Translations under genes and position numbers: made by a program
The notes under the pieces: model-generated
Told to the model about the DNA's origin: nothing
What the model saw: only the letters and a program-made list of their open reading frames with translations
Database searches by the model: none
Part shown: positions 8,354-15,808 of the stretch, piece after piece
Numbering within the stretch: position 1 is the stretch's first letter
How the letters are laid out: each line of letters starts with the position of its first letter
NCBI RefSeq assembly: GCF_030817595.1
Contig: NZ_JAUSZN010000002.1
Span: 1 to 62,185 of the forward strand
Length of the DNA: 62,185 bases
From: Neobacillus niacini
GTDB lineage: Bacteria > Bacillota > Bacilli > Bacillales > Cytobacillaceae
Reading direction: 5' to 3'

Positions 8354-9214
8354 TTACTTTAACTTAGCTAACTTTTCTAACATACGCTTTTCAGCCTCGT
8401 CCTCTAAGTTGCCTGACTGTTCAGCAACCTCAGTTAAGTTACGTTCTTCCTCTATTAAAGGTATGATCTGATTAACAGCCCATGAGAACATTGCTATTGA
8501 AGGACGTGGGTAACGTGGGTTCTTAAACATATCGTCATATTTCTTAACAGCTAGTTCTATAATCTCTTTAGCTATTTCAGGGTAAGGAACAATAACCTTA
8601 TCTTTCATTAGCTTTCCTTCTCTACCATAATTACCAACAGTGTAGTTAACGTTATAAACTTCTCTATATACTTCCTGAAAGTATTTAATAGCTTGATTGG
8701 AATTTGTGATTAAGCCCTCACTATTATTTATATTATTAGATTGATTATTATTAGTTCTTATTACGTCACTAGTGGTTGTGCCTTTACTTGTGATTAACGA
8801 TTCCTCATTTTTGTGATTAACAGGTTCAATAGTACCGTTAAACTTAGCAAGCTGTGACAGGGGGTGTATCTTATAGAAAGATGAAATGTTACCTTGTCCA
8901 CGATTAACTTTTGTTCTAGTGACAAGTGGCTTACCGTCAATTTCAAACTCTATCAATTCGTTAATGTATTTATTGATAGTATTCTTGTGAACACCTATAG
9001 CCTCAGCAAGTTGAATCTGAGTAGGGTAACATTCCCCTTTCTCGTCCATATAAGACGCTAAAGCCATTAGGGTAGTAAACCTATTAGCACCCATCTTAGC
9101 GACCAGCCCTGACGTGAACATAGACGTATAAACACGAACGTAAACGTTACTGATAGTTTCACCTGAACCTAAATCTATTTCTTTGTTATGCGATACTGAA
9201 AATATGTTTTCCAA
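8354..9214 (-). CDS. Replication initiator-like protein with winged helix
   Basis: About 286 residues. An N-terminal winged-helix/MarR-like region (LMALASYMDEKGECYPTQIQ ... AIGVHKNTINKYINEL) is followed by an Asn/Ser/Thr-rich linker and a C-terminal helical domain, the layout of Gram-positive phage initiator/DnaD-like proteins. I start it at the TTG at 9214 (ribosome site GAAAGGA, same TTGGAA context as polA). The longer frame begins at an ATG that is the -35 box of the promoter at 9246-9279 and so cannot be in the transcript. The linker DNA contains three TTGTGATTAA-like repeats. It heads the loader-helicase operon. Confidence 0.75.
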   Translation of the reverse strand: MENIFSVSHNKEIDLGSGETISNVYVRVYTSMFTSGLVAKMGANRFTTLMALASYMDEKGECYPTQIQLAEAIGVHKNTINKYINELIEFEIDGKPLVTRTKVNRGQGNISSFYKIHPLSQLAKFNGTIEPVNHKNEESLITSKGTTTSDVIRTNNNQSNNINNSEGLITNSNQAIKYFQEVYREVYNVNYTVGNYGREGKLMKDKVIVPYPEIAKEIIELAVKKYDDMFKNPRYPRPSIAMFSWAVNQIIPLIEEERNLTEVAEQSGNLEDEAEKRMLEKLAKLK

Positions 9215-9245
9215 TGTAATCAATTCCTTTCTGTTTGTCCTACAC

Positions 9246-9279
9246 TTATGTACTAACCGAATCACACCATATTGGGACA
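9246..9279 (-). promoter_or_regulatory. Middle-type promoter of the initiator-loader-helicase operon
   Basis: TGTCC-N17-GTTAGTACATAA on the minus strand. It decides the start of the downstream gene, because the apparent upstream ATG lies inside the -35 box. Confidence 0.8.
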
Positions 9280-9308
9280 TTCAAATTGGGATTATTAAAA
9301 AAGAACAT

Positions 9309-9339
9309 AAAAAAAGAACCAGCCCTTAGGCTAGTCCTT
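9309..9339 (-). terminator. Terminator of the rep operon
   Basis: Hairpin GGACTAGCC / GGGCTGGTTC followed by seven T on the minus strand. Confidence 0.8.
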
Positions 9340-9589
9340 AAAATTCATATGTCCCTCTCATTTCATTATCCATTTGTTTATCAATTTTCTTGTTATGTTC
9401 CGTAATCCATTCAATAGGGTAGAGTTCATAGAAACCACTGATCTTATCCATTAGTTCTTTTATTTGTTCTTTTGTCAGAATCTTACCATAGTTATCATAA
9501 AAACAGTGTTCGTCTCTTTTCTCACCGTTTACAGTTATTTCAACTCTACCAGTGGAATATGCCTTATTCATAAATTGGTGTTCGTACAT
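9338..9589 (-). CDS. Small hypothetical protein downstream of rep
   Basis: 83 residues with a Tyr/Phe-rich middle and a charged helical C-terminus; it resembles no family I know. It follows the Rep-like gene after 13 bases with an AAGGGGG ribosome site and ends at a terminator, so it belongs to the same two-gene unit, read from the sigma-A-type promoter near 10715 rather than from a middle promoter. Confidence 0.5.
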   Translation of the reverse strand: MYEHQFMNKAYSTGRVEITVNGEKRDEHCFYDNYGKILTKEQIKELMDKISGFYELYPIEWITEHNKKIDKQMDNEMRGTYEF

Positions 9590-9602
9590 TATAGTAGCCC
9601 CC

Positions 9603-10520
9603 TTAGTTTTCTAACCAGTTATAGAATGGTACTTTACGTTCATATGAAGTTTCTTCTATAGTAGGTGCTGTTTCATCATTAGCATATTGATATTCGTCTG
9701 ACCAGTTAGTTATAGCTTTCTTCATTACAGCATGAAAGTTATTGATCTTACCCTTTGTTTTCTTTAGTACATTACCTAAGATCACAGCGAAGTCACTCTC
9801 TATAACCGTATTTTCTGTTGAACTATAGAAAGAAAGAATTTCAATAACTGAAATGTTATCATCTATCAGTCTCTTTTGATTTACTGATATTTGTTTCTTA
9901 ACTAACATAGGCATTTCATTATTACTAATATCATTTAACTCACTATCTATAGACTGATTGATATTATTAACTTTAGTATTATTTTCTTTAGTATAGTTCA
10001 AGTTAGTATTATTATTGTCCTGATTTACCGTATCCGAAGAATCCGTATCCTGAATGTCCGTATCCTGATTTTCAGGAAACGGTTTTTGACTATTATTCAC
10101 CGTATCCTGATTTTCAGGAAGTGGTGAGTTATCCACAGTATCCACAGATTTCTTTTTCTTTTTATCAGGGTTAATAATTGCATTAGGGTTACCAGCGAAC
10201 TGTTTTAGGTACTCAGTAACGTCAGCCTTATCATCTGAAAATAAGTAAACCATTTTCACGAACTTACCACCCTCACGTAATTCAACCCTTGCGAAGTAGC
10301 CATGTTTAATTAGTTCGTCAACGATCTTGTATTGTGCGTCTCGTCCATTCTTAGAACGTCCGAACACTTCTCTCATGTTTAACTTCCAATCCCCACTATT
10401 AGAAAGGAATATAGTAAGTAATCCCTTTGCTTGAAGTGTTACAGCCTTGTCCCACAGTAAGCTATTACCTACCTGAGTGAACTTATTCTTTCTTACGTTT
10501 ACGTATTCTTCTTGTGCCAT
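9603..10520 (-). CDS. Rep-like replication initiator with internal iterons
   Basis: 305 residues. The N-terminal 110 residues form a winged-helix domain (AKGLLTIFLSNSGDWKLNMR, then SKNGRDAQYKIVDELIKHGY) typical of plasmid and phage initiators of Gram-positive bacteria. A long Asn/Asp/Gln/Thr-rich hinge holds repeated PENQDT units, and a short C-terminal helical domain follows. The hinge-coding DNA has 15-base direct repeats plus a perfect DnaA box, so the origin probably lies inside the gene, as in lambda O. It has a separate sigma-A-type promoter, a roughly 175-base leader, and a plus-strand RNA antisense to that leader. It is likely the initiator for the plasmid state and perhaps for early phage replication. 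Confidence 0.75.
   Translation of the reverse strand: MAQEEYVNVRKNKFTQVGNSLLWDKAVTLQAKGLLTIFLSNSGDWKLNMREVFGRSKNGRDAQYKIVDELIKHGYFARVELREGGKFVKMVYLFSDDKADVTEYLKQFAGNPNAIINPDKKKKKSVDTVDNSPLPENQDTVNNSQKPFPENQDTDIQDTDSSDTVNQDNNNTNLNYTKENNTKVNNINQSIDSELNDISNNEMPMLVKKQISVNQKRLIDDNISVIEILSFYSSTENTVIESDFAVILGNVLKKTKGKINNFHAVMKKAITNWSDEYQYANDETAPTIEETSYERKVPFYNWLEN
9960..10146. other. Candidate replication origin inside the rep gene
   Basis: Direct repeats CCGTATCC start at 10028, 10043, 10058 and 10100 (spacings 15, 15 and 42). Two are extended by an inverted repeat, CCTGA-TTT-TCAGG. A perfect DnaA box TTATCCACA lies at 10129-10137, followed at once by GTATCCACA. An A/T-only-rich stretch lies on the other side (about 9960-10020). 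Iterons, DnaA boxes and an AT-rich region are the standard parts of an iteron origin. Confidence 0.65.
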
Positions 10521-10565
10521 TCTATATCTCTCCTAGTTTGTATTAGGAAAGAAAAAAGTATAGGT

Positions 10566-10687
10566 TTCGATTGTTTTTTAGGTATATGTATAGTAAAATA
10601 AAAATACAATCTTATATGTAATGAGTTGCCCTAAGGTACTTCCTCTAATAGCTACCAACTATTAGGTTCAAGGAAGTGCTTTTTTCT
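10566..10687 (+). ncRNA. Candidate antisense (copy-control) RNA over the rep leader
   Basis: Plus-strand promoter TTCGAT-N17-TATAGT (10566-10594) followed by a hairpin with an 11-bp outer stem (10633-10643 with 10672-10682), an inner CTAATAG/CTATTAG stem and six T (10681-10686). G-U pairs make the stem better in plus-strand RNA than in its complement. No gene follows, so this looks like a short untranslated RNA of about 85-90 bases, fully complementary to the leader of the rep mRNA. Confidence 0.6.
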
Positions 10688-10700
10688 TTGCCCTGAATCC

Positions 10701-10729
10701 AATATAAACTAGGAATCTAGCGAAGTCAA
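10701..10729 (-). promoter_or_regulatory. Sigma-A-type promoter of rep
   Basis: TTGACT-N17-TATATT on the minus strand; gives a leader of about 175 bases that spans the antisense RNA locus. Confidence 0.7.
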
Positions 10730-10738
10730 CACATTTTT

Positions 10739-10752
10739 TACGATATGTAGTA
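10739..10752. promoter_or_regulatory. Candidate operator at the rep promoter
   Basis: TACGATATGTAGTA, 12 of 14 matches to the palindrome found in the promoter of the second XRE gene (53250-53263); ten bases upstream of the rep -35 box. Confidence 0.45.
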
Positions 10753-10774
10753 ACAGTAACTTACTATAAGGCAC

Positions 10775-10810
10775 AAAAAAGTAACCCACCTACAATCAAG
10801 TAAGTGGGCT
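10775..10810 (-). terminator. Terminator of the lysis/tail operon
   Basis: Hairpin CCCACTTAC / GTAGGTGGG then TTACTTTTTT on the minus strand. Confidence 0.75.
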
Positions 10811-10817
10811 TGTACTA

Positions 10818-10991
10818 TTATTCTATTACGTCCATCATATCTAGCATACCAACTAGAACGTCAACCACGTTACTGATCTTAGCAGACATTTCACCGTCAA
10901 CAAGACCTACAGAAACGAGGATAACAAGTAAGCCTGAAACGATAGCAAGGATAACTTTCTTTTGTTTCAATTTAGCAAGAACCTTTTTCAT
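10818..10991 (-). CDS. Small membrane protein, possible holin
   Basis: 57 residues: a basic N-terminus (MKKVLAKLKQKK), one transmembrane segment (VILAIVSGLLVILVSVGLV) and an acidic amphipathic C-terminal region rich in Met and Asp. It is last in the lysis cluster, directly after the endolysin, with a very strong AGGAGGTG ribosome site. Size, topology and position fit a holin or holin-like lysis accessory, but no holin family signature is certain. The BhlA-like protein upstream is the alternative holin. Confidence 0.6.
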   Translation of the reverse strand: MKKVLAKLKQKKVILAIVSGLLVILVSVGLVDGEMSAKISNVVDVLVGMLDMMDVIE

Positions 10992-11002
10992 AATTGCACC
11001 TC

Positions 11003-11899
11003 CTATTTACTAACTGTTAGAACGTCACCAATTGTTAGAACGTCAGATTTCAAACCGTTAATAGATTTGATCTCAGCAACAGACAAGCTGTACTTACGAG
11101 ACAAGCCCCAAAGGGTGTCACCGTTAACGATCTTGTGAGTTTTAACAGCCGATAGTTTAATAACCTCACCAATAGAAAGAACAGTATCTTTCATACCGTT
11201 ATAGGCTTTAATCTTATCTACAGAAATACCGTACTTACGTGAGATACTATATAGAGTGTCACCAGCTACAACCTTGTGAGTTTTACCACTTGATACTGGT
11301 ACTGGTTTAGGTACTGGTTTAGGTACTGGTACTGGTTTTAATTTAAGTCCACCGAATTTAGCCACAGCCTTAGCTACACCTTTACCAGCATTAGCTAGTA
11401 CAGTATTGTTACGTAACTTTTTAATATCAATAGTGGAATCCATGAAACCACCTTCAATAAGAATAGCGTCACAATGAGTTTCACGAGTGATATAAAGATC
11501 ATTGTAAATAATCCCACGATCACGTAAGCCATAAGCCTTCACGATTTCAGGATTAACTAATTTAGCAAGCCTGTCAGAACCACTAGGTTTAGTCTTATAG
11601 ACGTGTACTTGTGTTCCAGTCCAGTTACCCCACTTACCTGTATTAGCGTTGTGGTGGAACGAGATATAAACGTCAGCACCCCAAGTCTTAGCCCCTTTAA
11701 CTCGTGCTGAAAGAGAAACGTCAGTTTTACCAGTTACATCATCAAAGCGTTTAACCTCGACACCAGCATACTTAGACATTTCAGACATAAAAGCGTCAGC
11801 CACTTTATCGTTAAAAGCCCACTCACGTTCATCATCAGGTGTTCTTTTTCCACTTGTGTTATATCCATGACCAGCACAGATAGCTATTTTGTATGTCAT
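11003..11899 (-). CDS. Endolysin: N-acetylmuramoyl-L-alanine amidase with two LysM domains
   Basis: About 298 residues. An Amidase_3 catalytic domain (about 1-175) carries the zinc ligands in CAGHGYN, in SFHHNAN and the Glu in IEGGFMDS, cutting the amide bond between muramic acid and L-Ala. A Pro-Val-Lys linker of tandem PKPVP units joins it to two LysM domains (about 203-245 and 252-296), each with GDTLY/GDTLW and a conserved NG. I start at the Met of MTYKIAICAGHG because AAGGAGAG precedes it; the longer frame adds an unlikely Cys/Lys leader. It follows the holin-like gene and acts on the wall after membrane permeabilisation. Confidence 0.93.
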   Translation of the reverse strand: MTYKIAICAGHGYNTSGKRTPDDEREWAFNDKVADAFMSEMSKYAGVEVKRFDDVTGKTDVSLSARVKGAKTWGADVYISFHHNANTGKWGNWTGTQVHVYKTKPSGSDRLAKLVNPEIVKAYGLRDRGIIYNDLYITRETHCDAILIEGGFMDSTIDIKKLRNNTVLANAGKGVAKAVAKFGGLKLKPVPVPKPVPKPVPVSSGKTHKVVAGDTLYSISRKYGISVDKIKAYNGMKDTVLSIGEVIKLSAVKTHKIVNGDTLWGLSRKYSLSVAEIKSINGLKSDVLTIGDVLTVSK

Positions 11900-11901
11900 A
11901 T

Positions 11902-12210
11902 TTATCTCTCCTTTTTTAGTAAGACAACCTCTTTCCATAAATCATCTTGACCGTCTTTCAACTCATTCTGATTTGCATTTAAAGCTGTTAATTCAGTCGA
12001 GATTTTATCCATAGTGTTAGAGATTTTACTTAACTCTTTACTATTCTCTTGAACGATAGTTCTATTAGTCTCAACCAGTTCAGTGATATGTTCATCTTTC
12101 TTACTGATCTGTACGTCTTTTGGTTTAACGAATAGATACCAAACCATAATGATAGCCACGAACACTATACTTTCCTTGCCTAACATGTTTAAGAACTCTA
12201 ATTCAGGCAC
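11902..12210 (-). CDS. BhlA/UviB-like holin
   Basis: 102 residues: a single N-terminal transmembrane segment (ESIVFVAIIMVWYLFV), a KKDEHITELVETNRTI basic/acidic stretch and a long coiled coil to the end. This is the architecture of the BhlA/UviB family of Bacillus and Clostridium phage holins, although it is somewhat longer. GTG start with GGGGGTGT upstream. It is immediately upstream of the endolysin gene, the usual place for a holin. Confidence 0.7.
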   Translation of the reverse strand: MPELEFLNMLGKESIVFVAIIMVWYLFVKPKDVQISKKDEHITELVETNRTIVQENSKELSKISNTMDKISTELTALNANQNELKDGQDDLWKEVVLLKKER

Positions 12211-12212
12211 GT

Positions 12213-12644
12213 CTACACCCCCTGTCTGTTCAGAATTTCGTACAACTCATTAGGTGTTATATCTCTTAAACTAGCGTCATTGATATAACCGACTTCACTA
12301 AGAATGTTGTAAACTAGTTCAGAACAGATTAAGTGACGAGGATTGTTAAGACGACTTTTGAAGATATAACCTAGTACCTGAATGTAGTCGTACATTTTGC
12401 CTTCATATTTAATAGCTGTTAATGGTATGTGCTGTCTTTGATTGTCAGTTAAGTTAAGTGAAACTATTTCATAGTCCTCATAATGAAACTCAACAATGTT
12501 AGACCTCATGTACCAATCAGCCTCAATAACGTGAGTATCAGAAACAGCGATAGCTACATGACTGAATTTTCCTTTATCGAAAAACCTTACCAGTCTTGAA
12601 ATAATCCCTGTACCTCGTACAAAAATAATGTCACCAGCTTTCAT
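12213..12644 (-). CDS. YiiX-like (permuted NlpC/P60) hydrolase
   Basis: 143 residues with the permuted papain-like layout: GDIIFVRGTGIISRLVRFF, then the catalytic His in KFSHVAIAV, and the Cys late in the chain in HLICSELVYNIL. Proteins of this superfamily cleave or transfer acyl groups in peptidoglycan peptides or lipids. No signal peptide is present. It is placed between tail and lysis genes, so it may be a tail-associated or lysis-associated hydrolase; substrate unknown. ATG with GGAGGTGA. Confidence 0.75.
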   Translation of the reverse strand: MKAGDIIFVRGTGIISRLVRFFDKGKFSHVAIAVSDTHVIEADWYMRSNIVEFHYEDYEIVSLNLTDNQRQHIPLTAIKYEGKMYDYIQVLGYIFKSRLNNPRHLICSELVYNILSEVGYINDASLRDITPNELYEILNRQGV

Positions 12645-12697
12645 AGTAAATCACCTCCATAAGTGACCTACTATTAAGGCTGTGACTTTCATTGTCT

Positions 12698-12859
12698 TTA
12701 CAGGTTTTTGTTTTCTAATTCTTCAATTCTTTTTTCCAGTTTAAGAACATAGTCCATAAGCTGTTCAAGGTTAGCGAACTTAGCTTTCATTGCCTTAGCT
12801 TGACTTGCCTTACCTCTAGCCTCAGGTGTTAATGGTTTATTATTGACCTGTAGTTTCAT
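12698..12859 (-). CDS. Small coiled-coil protein
   Basis: 53 residues: an N-terminal segment (MKLQVNNKPLTPEARGKASQ) then a continuous helix with heptads LEQLMDYVLKLEKRIEELE. Its start lies inside the end of the preceding gene (about 20-base overlap), so it is probably translationally coupled. The family is unknown; short coiled-coil proteins at this place in Gram-positive siphophages often belong to the tail tip or fibre set. Confidence 0.55.
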   Translation of the reverse strand: MKLQVNNKPLTPEARGKASQAKAMKAKFANLEQLMDYVLKLEKRIEELENKNL

Positions 12860-13277
12860 CATTCTTCACCACTCGATTCACTTTGATTTCTACGTTTGCA
12901 AGATCAGTAGTATTTGCTGGTACAAGGAATGAAACTAGCAAGAACCTTAATTTATCCTCACCAGTATAGAAAGCGAACTGATCACCACCTATTTCTGTTC
13001 TATCAACATGAACAGCCTGACCACTAATAGAAGGTAAGTCTAATAGATAAACGTCATAAATAACGTCAAACTCAGTATCAGAAACAACGTCAAAGTTAAA
13101 GTTAGTATAAGTGTCAGTTTCAACTTGCATTACATTCTGATCAGTTGCCTCGTCATAAACACCATGTTCAATGTGAAACGTACCCTCAGTAAATGCCAAT
13201 TCCATAGGGGAAGGGTTAGAACAAACTAACCCCTCAATCCAGTAATTATCTGTTGTTTTTACATTTTCAATTATCAT
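12840..13277 (-). CDS. Hypothetical virion-associated beta-rich protein
   Basis: About 145 residues, strongly beta-type and acidic, with repeated Asp/Thr-rich strands (DTYTNFNFDVVSDTEFDVIY). I place the start at MIIENVKTTD because TAGGAGGGG precedes it; the longer frame begins within the end of the tail-fibre gene. It follows that gene directly, so it could be a fibre accessory or chaperone. No recognised family. Confidence 0.55.
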   Translation of the reverse strand: MIIENVKTTDNYWIEGLVCSNPSPMELAFTEGTFHIEHGVYDEATDQNVMQVETDTYTNFNFDVVSDTEFDVIYDVYLLDLPSISGQAVHVDRTEIGGDQFAFYTGEDKLRFLLVSFLVPANTTDLANVEIKVNRVVKNDETTGQ

Positions 13278-13288
13278 AATTACCCCTC

Positions 13289-15739
13289 CTAGTATCTCTT
13301 TCCACATGCTACAATTTGTACTTCAATGTTCACTGTTGAACTGATAGCGTCTAAGTGTCTCAGGTATACTCTACAGCCTGTAGTAGAAGGGGAATAGATA
13401 GAAGCACCCCAAGCGAATGACTGGCTGTTTATAGGTGTTGCAAGAATCCATATAGGTGCTGAGGTAAAGGCTACAGGGAATGTAACATCTTCATAAGCAT
13501 TAGTTGAAGCATTGATAGTTACAGTAGCTACGATATTTTGAATCATCATGTAATCATCATGTGCTGTACCCCCATCACGAACAGAAAGCATATTGTAACC
13601 GTTAGGAAACTTAGCACGAGGAAAGTGTAAATACCCATCTGAGGCAAAGTTCCACTCTTTTCTGTTTTCCCAACCATTCTGTGCGTTTGTAAATAGCCTT
13701 ACGTTTTGGTCTGAACTTACAATGACATTTTCAGTTGACTGTACACCTGAGTTAGTATTAAAGGTTGTACCACCTTCACCACCACCGATTACAGTTTGTC
13801 CCCCACCTTGAAGTACAACACCGATACCATAACCAGTAGTGTCAGTACCCCATGCCTTTAAGATTTCTCGTGACGTTCCACCTTCATCAGTCATACGTAA
13901 ACTTTTAGCGTTAATGCTACCGTCCACGTCTAAGGCTACACCACTGTCAGGAAACTTACCGACACCTACATTCTTCTTTAAAGCGTCAATAAAGAATATG
14001 GGTTTACCTGAACCTACCGTAACTGACAGCAACCTTGAACCTAGTAGATCAGTAACAAGGAAGTCAACATAATAGGAATAGGTGTTATCAAGATCAAGTG
14101 GAACGGCTGGTGTAACGTAAGTTGTACCACTAACAGTCTCAGCAAAAGAAGTATAAACCCACGTTGAAACTGTTGTAGCCTCAGTTGTTTTCCTGTACCT
14201 GAACTTAACATCACTTACAGCGTTCTTTTGTGCCCCACCAATAGTTACGGGTGAGATAGAACCATTAGCTAATAGTGTTGTCTCGTTATCGAAACCATTC
14301 TTACGTTTTGCAGAACCACTTAAAGTAGGTGGCTGGTAAGGAATCATAATTACTGTTTTTGTAACAGGTGTCTCGAAACCACGACTATCCACAGCCTTAA
14401 CCGTTAGTGTCTGATCAACACCAGCGTTAATAAAACCAAAGTCAAAGATAATGTCAGCAGTAATACTATAAGGGGCTGTTTTCTGAACACCGTTAAGAAT
14501 AGCAATATAGTTAACTATTGAAGCCTTGTTTTTTTCTTTTGCTTTATTAGCCAATGGAATTGTTACACGTACTGTTGAAACGTTTTGGACAATACTAGTT
14601 TTATCCCCAGTAACATCACCTGACTTTTGGTTAGTATCAATGTAAGTAACACCAGTACCGTCAAAGATGGGTGCAGAATTTCTTACCCTGTAGTTTATAT
14701 CAATGTTAGTTGTAGTTCTCACCTGTTTACCACCATAGAAAGTGAGAATATCAAGTTGTCCATCTAACTCAACACTGTCAGGAATCTTAGAATATAAAGC
14801 GTCCCTGTTAGTGTCAGTAAGTGTCCACGTATAAGCAGTAGTTACCCCTAGTGCCTCATGAATAATAGCACCAGTATTACCATCTTTAAATCTAAGTGTA
14901 TGGGTAAACTCACTGTCATACCTTGTCATGGTAATACCCACTGTTGCCTGATCAATCCATACTGTACTACCTTCCTGACCAGCAAGATCACTGACACCAG
15001 CAGGATTTGAGATTTTAGCAGTACTAGCTAATGGTGCTGTTGCTGTACCTGAATAAGTGTTATAACCTAAGCTACCTGTACCCACAGCCCCACTATAAGT
15101 ATAAAGGTTAATCCTCATTGACATTGAGGAACGTCCATTCAGATATGAAAAAATATCTGTTTTATCAGTGGTAGAAAAAGCAGAACTTAATGAAGTCTGA
15201 GAAGTTGAAAAATCCACGTACTTGATATTTACCCATGTTCCAGCCTCATTAAGAACATCAATATAAGCCCTATGTGTGAAAGATGAACTATAACGAGAAA
15301 TAGCAATCGTAAAGTCACTACCAGCAGTAAAGCTAGGTGTCGTATCTGTTAGTGTTGATTTACGAGGAATAGTATCCATTGTTGCTGTTCCACTACCATA
15401 GTTCAAGTTGATAGGTGAGTTACCTGAACCGTCCCATTCGATCTTGACAGCCTTTGTACCGTCAGCATTATGGTTAACTCGTACTGTACCTGTAACAACT
15501 AATGAGTTTGAGTTATAAGTCCATGAGTAGTCTTTGTTTGTTGCTTGAACCAGTGTACCGTTTACCTTAATCCAAAACGTACCAGTACCATATGTTGTAT
15601 AACCAGTGTTATTTCTTTCCATTCTCATTGTGACAGTTACGTCAGAATAGTTACCAGTTATGTTTTCCGTACTAGACCATGTTACCGTACCTACTACTCG
15701 TGGGTTATCTGTTGTGACATTCCAGCTACCACTTGCCAT
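13289..15739 (-). CDS. Tail fibre/baseplate protein (DUF859 family), receptor-binding candidate
   Basis: 816 residues. The N-terminal half contains the beta-strand pattern of DUF859 minor structural proteins of streptococcal and related siphophages (FWIKVNGTLV, then NHNADGTKAVKIEWDGSG and TATMDTIPRKST). A coil of strands and Gly/Thr-rich segments follows, and the C-terminal 90 residues resemble a small H-type lectin-like head (FTSAPIWILATP ... VEVQ-type strands ending GKRY). The C-terminus is the likely host-recognition part. It lies directly after the tail endopeptidase-like protein. ATG with AAGGGGG. Confidence 0.75.
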   Translation of the reverse strand: MASGSWNVTTDNPRVVGTVTWSSTENITGNYSDVTVTMRMERNNTGYTTYGTGTFWIKVNGTLVQATNKDYSWTYNSNSLVVTGTVRVNHNADGTKAVKIEWDGSGNSPINLNYGSGTATMDTIPRKSTLTDTTPSFTAGSDFTIAISRYSSSFTHRAYIDVLNEAGTWVNIKYVDFSTSQTSLSSAFSTTDKTDIFSYLNGRSSMSMRINLYTYSGAVGTGSLGYNTYSGTATAPLASTAKISNPAGVSDLAGQEGSTVWIDQATVGITMTRYDSEFTHTLRFKDGNTGAIIHEALGVTTAYTWTLTDTNRDALYSKIPDSVELDGQLDILTFYGGKQVRTTTNIDINYRVRNSAPIFDGTGVTYIDTNQKSGDVTGDKTSIVQNVSTVRVTIPLANKAKEKNKASIVNYIAILNGVQKTAPYSITADIIFDFGFINAGVDQTLTVKAVDSRGFETPVTKTVIMIPYQPPTLSGSAKRKNGFDNETTLLANGSISPVTIGGAQKNAVSDVKFRYRKTTEATTVSTWVYTSFAETVSGTTYVTPAVPLDLDNTYSYYVDFLVTDLLGSRLLSVTVGSGKPIFFIDALKKNVGVGKFPDSGVALDVDGSINAKSLRMTDEGGTSREILKAWGTDTTGYGIGVVLQGGGQTVIGGGEGGTTFNTNSGVQSTENVIVSSDQNVRLFTNAQNGWENRKEWNFASDGYLHFPRAKFPNGYNMLSVRDGGTAHDDYMMIQNIVATVTINASTNAYEDVTFPVAFTSAPIWILATPINSQSFAWGASIYSPSTTGCRVYLRHLDAISSTVNIEVQIVACGKRY

Positions 15740-15758
15740 AAGTTTATTTCCCCCTTAA

Positions 15759-15799
15759 AAATAAAGTCAGTACCAATAATAATACTGATACTGACCTTA
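15759..15799 (-). terminator. Terminator-like hairpin after the Tal gene
   Basis: Hairpin GGTCAGTA / TACTGACTT on the minus strand followed by a T-rich run (TTTATTTTT). Confidence 0.6.
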
Positions 15800-15808
15800 A
15801 TATTGTTA

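Noticed and set aside
10620..10690. tRNA-like fold at the strong hairpin
   Set aside because: No acceptor stem/CCA, no anticodon or T-arm pattern; it is a single stem-loop with a T tract.
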